From assembly GCA_049606935.1 (NCBI GenBank), contig JBMYWA010000066.1, positions 1-12,851 on the forward strand: a stretch of DNA of 12,851 nt, written 5' to 3'. The notes beneath the pieces are model-generated. The model ran no database searches, was not told where the DNA came from, and was given only the letters and a program-made list of their open reading frames with translations. Of this stretch, positions 8,165 through 12,851 are shown piece by piece. Made by a program: the position numbers and the translations under genes. This DNA is from CAJXZP01 sp049606935. GTDB lineage: Bacteria > Bacteroidota > Bacteroidia > Flavobacteriales_G > Salibacteraceae. Numbering within the stretch: the first letter of the stretch is position 1; each line of letters opens with the position of its first letter.

Positions 8165-8172
8165 CAAATGTA
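8165..8172 (-). promoter_or_regulatory. Probable yefM-yoeB promoter (-7 box)
   Basis: Read on the minus strand this is TACATTTG, an exact TAnnTTTG match, 14 nt before the yefM ATG. No clear -33 TTG is visible at the usual spacing. It overlaps the proximal operator core. Confidence 0.5.
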
Positions 8173-8190
8173 CGGGATTATGTACAGAAT
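8169..8190 (-). promoter_or_regulatory. Predicted YefM-YoeB operator (paired TGTACA cores)
   Basis: On the plus strand, TGTACG (8169-8174) and TGTACA (8181-8186) have centres exactly 12 bp apart. The distal core lies in a longer 14-bp palindrome, ATTATGTACAGAAT (8177-8190), with one mismatched pair. The proximal core is short and overlaps the -7 box. The E. coli yefM-yoeB operator is known to consist of a long and a short palindrome with TGTACA cores 12 bp apart over the promoter, so this layout is the expected autoregulatory site. Confidence 0.75.
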
Positions 8191-8216
8191 TGCTAATTGC
8201 GAAAAACGAGTAGGGT

Positions 8217-9191
8217 TTACTTCTTTCTGTTAATAGTATAATCTACCATTAATATCAATGAGTCTTTAGCTTCCCCATCAGGAAATTGTTCCAATCGTGC
8301 TTTGGCACTTTCGGTAAACTCCATCATTTTGGCTTTGGTATGTTCAATGCCGCCACTCTTTAATACATATTGAATCACTTCGTTTACCTTTTTAGAGTTA
8401 TCGTTATGGTTCTTGATGATTTTGATGTACTTATTACGCTCTGATTTAGGTGCATTGTTTAAAGCGTAAATCATCGGTAAAGTCATCTTCTTTTCTTTGA
8501 TATCGATACCCGTTGGTTTACCAATTTTAGAACCTTCGCCAAAATCAAATAAATCATCTTTTAGTTGAAATGCCATCCCTACATCGTTACCAAATAATCG
8601 CGCTTCCTCAATCATTTTTTCATCGCCTCCAGAAGAAGCCACACCAGCTGCACAACATGCCGCAATCAGGGTAGCTGTTTTTTGACGAATGATATCGTAA
8701 TAAATAGACTCGTCAAAATTGAGGTTACGGGTTTTTTCCATTTGCAAAAGTTCCCCTTCGCTCATTTCTTTAACGGCATTAGCCACAATTTTAAGAATGG
8801 CAAACTCATCATTATCTAGCGCCACTAAAAGACCTCTGCTCAATAAGTAGTCACCCACTAAAACGGCAATTTTATTTTTCCATAACGCATTAATAGAAAA
8901 GAACCCCCTGCGTTCATAACTCACATCTACTACATCATCATGAACAAGAGTTGCGGTATGTAATAATTCAATTAAAGAGGCAGCGGTATAAGTAGATTCT
9001 GTGATTCCACCATTCATTTTAGCCGTCAGAAAAACGAAAAGCGGACGCATTTGCTTCCCTTTGCGTTTAATAATGTAGTGCATGATTTTATCGAGTAAAG
9101 AAACTCTACTCTTCATAGACTCTCGGAATTTGGCTTCAAATCCGGTCATCTCCTTTTTTACAGGAGCTTTTATTTGGTCTAATACACTCAT
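8217..9191 (-). CDS. ispB: Polyprenyl diphosphate synthase (long-chain, trans)
   Basis: This enzyme adds isopentenyl diphosphate units to build the long isoprenoid chain, probably for menaquinone side chains. The 324-residue form has the first aspartate-rich motif HDDVVD (D85, D86, D89), GKQMRP (45-50) for substrate binding, and the second motif QLKDDLFD (D212, D213, D216). The residues four and five positions before the first motif are small (T81, A80), which allows a long product. The chain length cannot be read more exactly. The start at 9191 (MSVLDQIKAP) is preferred over an upstream ATG at 9242: the family normally begins at this point, the extra 17 residues look non-native, and a TAnnTTTG box lies between the two ATGs. 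The symbol follows common usage for octaprenyl synthase and is approximate. Confidence 0.92.
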   Translation of the reverse strand: MSVLDQIKAPVKKEMTGFEAKFRESMKSRVSLLDKIMHYIIKRKGKQMRPLFVFLTAKMNGGITESTYTAASLIELLHTATLVHDDVVDVSYERRGFFSINALWKNKIAVLVGDYLLSRGLLVALDNDEFAILKIVANAVKEMSEGELLQMEKTRNLNFDESIYYDIIRQKTATLIAACCAAGVASSGGDEKMIEEARLFGNDVGMAFQLKDDLFDFGEGSKIGKPTGIDIKEKKMTLPMIYALNNAPKSERNKYIKIIKNHNDNSKKVNEVIQYVLKSGGIEHTKAKMMEFTESAKARLEQFPDGEAKDSLILMVDYTINRKK

Positions 9192-9203
9192 TTTTTCGAA
9201 CCA

Positions 9204-9211
9204 CAAATATA
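9204..9211 (-). promoter_or_regulatory. Probable promoter (-7 box) for the polyprenyl synthase
   Basis: The minus strand reads TATATTTG, a perfect TAnnTTTG match, 12 nt before the ATG at 9191. Initiation would leave only a very short leader. The -33 element is unclear. The box supports the shorter start because the alternative ATG at 9242 lies upstream of it. Confidence 0.5.
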
Positions 9212-9276
9212 TATGGTGAATAGGGATTGGGTAGTACGCCAATCAAGTAATTTTCTTTATTAATAGAAAGGAAAAC

Positions 9277-9295
9277 TTATTGCTTTAGGCAATAA
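9277..9295 (-). terminator. Small hairpin, possible weak terminator
   Basis: TTATTGC (9277-9283) and GCAATAA (9289-9295) pair perfectly around a five-base loop. Read on the minus strand, the stem is followed by GTTTTCCTTTC, a U-rich tail. It could end transcription coming from rlmN. The stem is AT-rich and weak, so this is tentative. Confidence 0.25.
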
Positions 9296-9454
9296 AACCC
9301 TTCCATTATTACAGTTATGTTCTTACAGGTAAGGAAAAATGAATATGATTGGTTTGTTGGCGGTAATAAAAATTAATCAATAGGTATGGACAGAGTAATC
9401 CTCTCGTCAAAAAAATATTCACCTGATATTATGAAGTTCTTTTTCCGCAGTTGA

Positions 9455-9510
9455 AATTGAACCTTCGTCAGATTTTGGGAAGCCTTGGACCAAAATTAGA
9501 AGGTTTAATT
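9455..9510. repeat. Two-tier inverted repeat (56 bp)
   Basis: AATTGAACCTTC (9455-9466) pairs with GAAGGTTTAATT (9499-9510) over 12 positions with one G-T pair. Inside it, ATTTTGG (9472-9478) pairs perfectly with CCAAAAT (9490-9496), leaving an 11-base loop. On the plus strand it is followed by GGTTTTTAG. It may be a structured RNA, a terminator or a small palindromic element. No family is recognised. Confidence 0.55.
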
Positions 9511-9583
9511 GGTTTTTAGACGTAGGAGAAAAACAACCTTGGAAAAAGTGTGTTTTTTTTACTCGTGTGTCTTTATCCGGACT

Positions 9584-9658
9584 CGTGAGCTCCCTTTGGT
9601 CGGTTGTTTCGTTTTTTGCTCACACAACCGAGTTTTTCGTGAGCTCATGACCGAAGGG
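9584..9658. repeat. Complex intergenic repeat with direct and inverted arms
   Basis: CGTGAGCTC occurs twice as a direct repeat (9584-9592 and 9638-9646). TCCCTTTGGTC (9591-9601) is the inverted partner of GACCGAAGGGA (9648-9658) with one wobble pair, and GGTTGT (9602-9607) pairs with ACAACC (9624-9629). The right arm carries 18 extra bases between its two paired blocks. The layout suggests a rearranged palindromic intergenic element, and it may also serve as the 3' end of the rlmN transcript. Confidence 0.45.
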
Positions 9659-9693
9659 AATAAAAAAATGAAAACGAAGAAAAGAAAAAGGAA

Positions 9694-10746
9694 CTAATCC
9701 TTTAATACCGCTCCGTTTTTATTAGCCAACTGGCCACAAGCTGCATCAATATCATCACCACGACTTTTACGTACTTGTGAATCAACTCCTTTATACTTTA
9801 AGAAAGCTTGAAACTCTTCGGTACTTTGCTGGGTACTTTTAGAGAAAATAGCATCATCAATAGCGTTGTACTCAATAATATTGACCTTTGTAGGAACCTG
9901 GGCACATAAATTAGCCAATGCCCGTACATCTTCTTTTGTGTCGTTAAAACCTTTAAAAAGAATGTATTCAAATGTAATCTTGTTACCCGTTTTTTGATAA
10001 AAATACTTCAAGGCATCCATCAAAACATCTAGGTTGTTAGATTCATTAATGGCCATGATTTTATCACGTTTGCTGTCCATTGCTGCATGAAGCGAAACCG
10101 CCAAGTTGAATTTTACTTGGTCATCACCTAACCTGCGAATCATTTTTGCAATACCAGCAGTAGAAACCGTGATACGTTTAGAAGCCATGTTTAACCCTTC
10201 GGGAGAAGTGATTTTATCAATGGCACGCAATAAATTTTTATAGTTTAACAGGGGTTCACCCATTCCCATAAAAACAATATTGGTTAATCCTTTACCGTAA
10301 TGTTTTTCGGCCTCCGCATCAATCAAAGCCACTTGATCATAAATCTCGGCAGAATCAATATTCCGTATCATTTTTAGTTTCCCCGTAGCGCAAAAAGTAC
10401 AGGCTAAACTACACCCTATTTGAGAAGAAACACAAGCGGTATTTCTAGTGTCGGTCGGAATTAAAACGCCTTCCGTAATTTTAGCATCATGCAGCTTTAA
10501 GGCATATTTAAAGGTGCCATCTACACTTTTCTGTGCTTCTGCAATAGTTACGGGAAGAATTTCAAAATTCGTATTTAAAATGTCGCGATGTTTTTTAGAA
10601 AGATTCAGCATTTCATCAAACGATTTGGCACTACGTTTCCATAGCCAATCGTGAATTTGACGCGCACGAAATTTCTCAAAGCCATATTCGCTAGTTTGAG
10701 AAACAATCTCCTCTAGCGACAGCTTTCGTATATCTGTTTTCGACAT
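9694..10746 (-). CDS. rlmN: Dual-specificity 23S rRNA A2503 / tRNA A37 C2-methyltransferase (RlmN)
   Basis: RlmN is a radical-SAM enzyme that places a methyl group on C2 of A2503 in 23S rRNA and, in many bacteria, of A37 in some tRNAs. The 350-residue protein shows the radical-SAM cluster motif C112-x3-C116-x2-C119 (GCSLACTFC). It has GMGEPL (161-166) for SAM binding and both mechanistic cysteines: C105 before the cluster motif and C337 in the C-terminal DIDAACGQL, corresponding to E. coli C118 and C355. GDDIDAACGQL and the N-terminal helical domain (RQIHDWLWKR) are typical of RlmN rather than the resistance methylase Cfr. It begins 33 nt after the queA stop on the same strand, with an intercistronic hairpin between them, so the two are probably cotranscribed. 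Confidence 0.97.
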   Translation of the reverse strand: MSKTDIRKLSLEEIVSQTSEYGFEKFRARQIHDWLWKRSAKSFDEMLNLSKKHRDILNTNFEILPVTIAEAQKSVDGTFKYALKLHDAKITEGVLIPTDTRNTACVSSQIGCSLACTFCATGKLKMIRNIDSAEIYDQVALIDAEAEKHYGKGLTNIVFMGMGEPLLNYKNLLRAIDKITSPEGLNMASKRITVSTAGIAKMIRRLGDDQVKFNLAVSLHAAMDSKRDKIMAINESNNLDVLMDALKYFYQKTGNKITFEYILFKGFNDTKEDVRALANLCAQVPTKVNIIEYNAIDDAIFSKSTQQSTEEFQAFLKYKGVDSQVRKSRGDDIDAACGQLANKNGAVLKD

Positions 10747-10759
10747 TTTAAATGGTGTG

Positions 10760-10777
10760 CTTGTAGTTTCCTACAAG
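10760..10777 (-). other. Intercistronic hairpin between queA and rlmN
   Basis: A perfect 7-bp inverted repeat, CTTGTAG and CTACAAG, reads on the coding strand with a GAAA (GNRA) loop. It begins 2 nt after the queA TAG. The following bases, CACACCATTT, are not U-rich, so a strong intrinsic terminator is unlikely. A role in RNA processing or 3'-end stability, or in partial attenuation, is more plausible. Confidence 0.5.
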
Positions 10778-10779
10778 TC

Positions 10780-11829
10780 CTAGATAATCAACATAGCGTC
10801 ACCGTATGCCTGGAATCTGTACTTTTCCTTAATAGCTACATCATATGCATGACGTACCTCATCATAACCACCAAACGCAGCCACTGCCATTAATAGCGTA
10901 GAGTGAGAATCGTGGAAATTAGTAATTAAAGAATTAGCTACAGAAAACTCATGCGGAGGAAACAAAAATTTGTTAGACCAACCATCAAACGGTTTCAAGT
11001 ACCCATCGGTAGAAACCGAAGTTTCTAAACTTCTTAGTATCGAAGTACCAATAGCACAAACCTTGTTTTTGTTGTTTTTAGCAGCGTTTACAACCTTAGC
11101 AGCCTCTTCAGGAACTACCAATTTTTCGCTATCCATTTTATGCTTTGTTAAATCCTCTACCTCTACTTGACGGAAAGAACCTAAGCTGGTGTTAATTGTT
11201 AAATAAGAGTAATCTACCCCTTGTAGCTCCAAACGCTTCATCAAGTTTCTTGAAAAGTGTAAACCTGCCGATGATGGCGCTACAGCACCTTCTGTTTTGG
11301 CAAAAATGGTTTGGTATCTCTCTGCATCTTCTGGCTCTACATCACGAGTAATGTAATCCGGAAGTGGAGTTTCACCCATTTCATAAATCAACTTTTTAAA
11401 GTCGTTATAATCACCATCAAATAAGAAACGTAAAGTTCTACCTCTTGAAGTAGTGTTGTCAATTACCTCAGCTACTAAATCATCGTTTTCACCAAAATAT
11501 AATTTGTTTCCAATTCTGATTTTACGTGCCGGATCAACCAATACATCCCATAAACGGCTTTCAGAATTTAATTCTCTCAATAAGAAAACCTCAATTCTGG
11601 CTCCTGTTTTTTCTTTGTTACCGTACAATCTTGCTGGAAAAACTTTAGAGTCGTTCATGACCATTACGTCACCTTCTCCAAAATAATCCACTACATTTTT
11701 AAAGACTTTGTGCTCAATTTCTCCAGTCTCACGGTGTAATACCATTAAACGAGATTCATCTCTTTCTGGCGCTGGATGTTGAGCGATTAACGAATCAGGA
11801 ATTTCAATCTTGAACTTTGTTAATTTCAT
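10780..11829 (-). CDS. queA: S-adenosylmethionine:tRNA ribosyltransferase-isomerase (QueA)
   Basis: QueA transfers and isomerises the ribosyl part of SAM onto preQ1-modified tRNA to make epoxyqueuosine, the penultimate step of queuosine synthesis at the wobble base of GUN-anticodon tRNAs. The 349-residue length is normal. Family segments are plain: the N-terminal IAQHPAPERDESRLMVL, the VMNDSKVFPARLYG region, PLPDYI followed by YQTIFAKTEGAVAPSSAGLHF, and the C-terminal SLITNFHDSHSTLLM. The first ATG gives the expected N-terminus (MKLTKFKIEIPDSLIAQHP). It leads the queA-rlmN pair. Its leader of roughly 90-100 nt contains a 22-bp palindrome, and a TATTTTTG box lies upstream. No preQ1 riboswitch is visible. 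No other queuosine genes are in the window. Confidence 0.97.
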   Translation of the reverse strand: MKLTKFKIEIPDSLIAQHPAPERDESRLMVLHRETGEIEHKVFKNVVDYFGEGDVMVMNDSKVFPARLYGNKEKTGARIEVFLLRELNSESRLWDVLVDPARKIRIGNKLYFGENDDLVAEVIDNTTSRGRTLRFLFDGDYNDFKKLIYEMGETPLPDYITRDVEPEDAERYQTIFAKTEGAVAPSSAGLHFSRNLMKRLELQGVDYSYLTINTSLGSFRQVEVEDLTKHKMDSEKLVVPEEAAKVVNAAKNNKNKVCAIGTSILRSLETSVSTDGYLKPFDGWSNKFLFPPHEFSVANSLITNFHDSHSTLLMAVAAFGGYDEVRHAYDVAIKEKYRFQAYGDAMLII

Positions 11830-11872
11830 CTTTGGTGTCGTTTTTTCTGTTAGCTGAACTACTTACAAAAGT

Positions 11873-11894
11873 CTCAAATTATTGATTATTTGAG
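11873..11894. repeat. 22-bp palindrome in the queA leader
   Basis: CTCAAAT (11873-11879) and ATTTGAG (11888-11894) are perfect arms. The palindrome extends inward as TAT-TG-ATT with a single T-T mismatch, giving 10-bp arms. It lies about 45 bp upstream of the queA ATG and downstream of the proposed -7 box. It may be an operator or an RNA hairpin in the leader. Confidence 0.4.
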
Positions 11895-11926
11895 CAATAG
11901 CTTTAGCAAAATTGTTTAAAAGTCGG

Positions 11927-11934
11927 CAAAAATA
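11927..11934 (-). promoter_or_regulatory. Possible queA promoter (-7 box)
   Basis: The minus strand reads TATTTTTG, matching TAnnTTTG, 97 bp before the queA start. No good -33 TTG is seen at the usual distance. AT-rich DNA makes chance matches likely, so support is moderate at best. Confidence 0.35.
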
Positions 11935-12014
11935 CGAAATAACCTTCAATTAGCATGTGTGTTCCGCGTTATTGTTGGGGTTGCGTGTTTGAATAAAGTA
12001 TTATTTGATGGTTT

Positions 12015-12106
12015 GGGCATTCCCTGCGGGTCGGGCTATTCGTTACTACTCCTCGCTCGTTCCTCGCTGTGGGGTAACCACTGCTATCCCTAATGCGGTC
12101 AATCCC
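12015..12106. repeat. Interspersed Bacteroidota-type intergenic repeat
   Basis: A GC-richer block begins GGGCATTCCCTGCGGGTCGG and runs to CTATCCCTAATGCGG and a little beyond. It stands out from the AT-rich surroundings. I recognise the pattern (GGGC-TTCCCTGCGGGTCGGGCT, then TACTACTCCTCGC, GGGGTAACC and ATCCCTAA-GCG) as a repeat found in many Bacteroidota genomes. It has short internal complementarity (GCATT with AATGC; GGGCTAT with a later ATCCC) and a TCCTCGCT direct repeat. No protein is encoded. The outer limits are approximate. Confidence 0.6.
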
Positions 12107-12131
12107 CCAGAATGTCGTTTCACTCCATTCG

Positions 12132-12249
12132 CCCCCTTCTCCAAGGGGGAGGCTCCAATTTTTAATTCTAGTTAGATTAACAAAATGTGTTTGATGCTTG
12201 GCTATATTGATTTGAAAAGTAAAATCTAATTCCCCCTTGGCGAAGGGGG
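12132..12249. repeat. Paired REP-like hairpins (BIME-like element)
   Basis: CCCCCTT-CTCC-AAGGGGG (12132-12149) and CCCCCTT-GGCG-AAGGGGG (12232-12249) are each perfect 7-bp stems with four-base loops. Their starts are exactly 100 bp apart. The loops show the two copies to be in opposite orientation: the reverse complement of one differs from the other by one base. Between them are TTAGAT (12172-12177) and ATCTAA (12224-12229), also inverted. The layout resembles REP/BIME units mobilised by RAYT transposases. The second hairpin may also act near the next promoter. Confidence 0.55.
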
Positions 12250-12262
12250 TTAGAGGATTGAT

Positions 12263-12270
12263 TATATTTG
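12263..12270 (+). promoter_or_regulatory. Probable promoter (-7 box) for the 3' partial gene
   Basis: TATATTTG exactly fits TAnnTTTG, 40 bp before the ATG at 12311. A TTG at 12237-12239, inside the second REP-like hairpin, lies 23 bp upstream and could be the -33 element, which is at the long end of accepted spacing. Confidence 0.45.
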
Positions 12271-12310
12271 AAAACCAAAGAAAGAACCTTTAGATTAGCC
12301 AACAAAAAAA

Positions 12311-12851
12311 ATGGGTCGTTCAGTAAACAAAATAGCATTAATAGTAATCACTTTGGTTATGCCCTTTTTGGGGTATAACCAAAGTGTATTTAATAAGGCG
12401 TTTGATGTAAATAACGCTCCAAATTTTAGTAGTGATGTATTAGAAATTGATGATGGCTATTTATTTACTCAGCGAGCAGATTATAATGGCTTTTCACATA
12501 TTCAACTAATTAAATTAGATACTTTAGGTAATGTGTTGGATTCAAATACCTTGGTTCAAAGTACTTTCCCACTTTTTAATGGTTTTTCAGGTTCACTACA
12601 GCAATTAACAAGTAATGAATTTTGTCAGCACTATAAGGTAGGGCCAGATAGTGCTATTCGGTTAGTTTTTTTTGGTGAGGACTTAAATGTAATTCGAGAT
12701 ATTAAATATTCCCTTAATGATTTTGCGGGACGTGGAGTGGTGAAGCAAACGAATGACACCACTCTTTTGTTATTGGGGCAGGTGGTAAATCCCAATTATT
12801 GGGACTTGGTATTAATTAATACCGATTTGCAAGGCAATGAGCGATGGCGTA
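12311..12851 (+). CDS. Secreted repeat protein, 5' part only (cut by the window edge)
   Basis: The frame is open from ATG 12311 to the window end: 180 complete codons plus one base, with no stop. The N-terminus has a basic start (MGRSVNK) and a hydrophobic stretch, IALIVITLVMPFLGYNQ, that reads as a signal peptide. Two copies of a beta-strand motif follow: IQLIKLDTLGNVL at 64-76 and LVLINTDLQGNERW at 166-179. This K/T-D-x-x-G-N pattern is common in Bacteroidota secreted propeller-like proteins that end in a T9SS sorting domain, and it recalls the protein at 6073-7647. The C-terminus is outside the window, so T9SS export is an inference. The start is supported by the signal peptide and the upstream TATATTTG box. 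Confidence 0.8.
   Translation, partial: MGRSVNKIALIVITLVMPFLGYNQSVFNKAFDVNNAPNFSSDVLEIDDGYLFTQRADYNGFSHIQLIKLDTLGNVLDSNTLVQSTFPLFNGFSGSLQQLTSNEFCQHYKVGPDSAIRLVFFGEDLNVIRDIKYSLNDFAGRGVVKQTNDTTLLLLGQVVNPNYWDLVLINTDLQGNERWR

Larger units (their letters stand above)
9243..9693. other. Gene-poor gap between rlmN and the polyprenyl synthase
   Basis: About 450 bases hold no credible coding sequence on either strand. The 62-codon plus-strand frame at 9509-9697 is a low-complexity R/K-rich read-through of repeats and overlaps the rlmN end. The gap contains three inverted-repeat structures: 9277-9295, 9455-9510 and 9591-9658. It also has T-rich and A-rich runs near 9551 and 9661. It must include the 3' end of the queA-rlmN transcript. 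Confidence 0.6.

Noticed and set aside
9192..9242. Longer polyprenyl synthase start at 9242
   Set aside because: The extra residues do not fit the family N-terminus, and a promoter box lies inside the extension.
9509..9697. 62-codon plus-strand open frame in the gap before rlmN
   Set aside because: It is R/K-rich low complexity, runs through the repeat at 9584-9658, overlaps the rlmN 3' end, and resembles no family I know.
11830..11935. preQ1 riboswitch in the queA leader
   Set aside because: I could not find the C-rich stem-loop followed by an A-rich tail that defines class I, nor a plausible class II. Only a simple palindrome is present.
12132..12249. CRISPR array
   Set aside because: There are only two short hairpins, in opposite orientation, with no regular direct repeats or spacers and no cas genes.

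Overview
The window comes from a low-GC member of the Bacteroidota, most likely of Flavobacteriales type. The signs are a type IX secretion (T9SS) C-terminal sorting domain, signal peptides ending in a Q-type junction, several promoter boxes of the Bacteroidota form TAnnTTTG, poor Shine-Dalgarno sequences, and an interspersed intergenic repeat of a kind I associate with this phylum. Nothing in the sequence fixes the genus.

Layout. (1) 64-3956, plus strand: a tight run of 3-hydroxyanthranilate 3,4-dioxygenase, 2-amino-3-carboxymuconate semialdehyde decarboxylase (ACMSD) and a patatin/outer-membrane-barrel protein. The first two are consecutive steps of kynurenine-type tryptophan breakdown. ACMSD draws the intermediate away from quinolinate/NAD, which points to catabolism. 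(2) 4074-5975, plus strand: a long PurF-type amidophosphoribosyltransferase with its own promoter. (3) 6073-7647, plus strand: a secreted protein with seven repeats of about 60 residues (predicted beta-propeller) and a T9SS tail, behind a terminator-like hairpin and a good TAnnTTTG promoter. (4) 7644-8150, minus strand: a complete yefM-yoeB toxin-antitoxin pair whose promoter is overlapped by two TGTAC(A) operator cores 12 bp apart. (5) 8217-9191, minus strand: a long-chain polyprenyl diphosphate synthase. (6) 9192-9693: a gene-poor gap with several inverted repeats. (7) 9694-11829, minus strand: rlmN and queA, RNA-modification enzymes acting on rRNA and tRNA, probably cotranscribed in the order queA-rlmN. 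(8) 11830-12310: intergenic DNA holding the queA leader, an interspersed Bacteroidota-type repeat, and a pair of REP-like GC hairpins exactly 100 bp apart. (9) 12311-end, plus strand: the start of another secreted repeat protein, cut by the window edge.

Most of this is ordinary chromosomal housekeeping. I see no convincing undescribed multi-gene system. The parts most worth a second look are the toxin-antitoxin operator, the altered glutaminase site of the PurF-like enzyme, and the structured non-coding elements at 9455-9510, 9584-9660 and 12015-12250.
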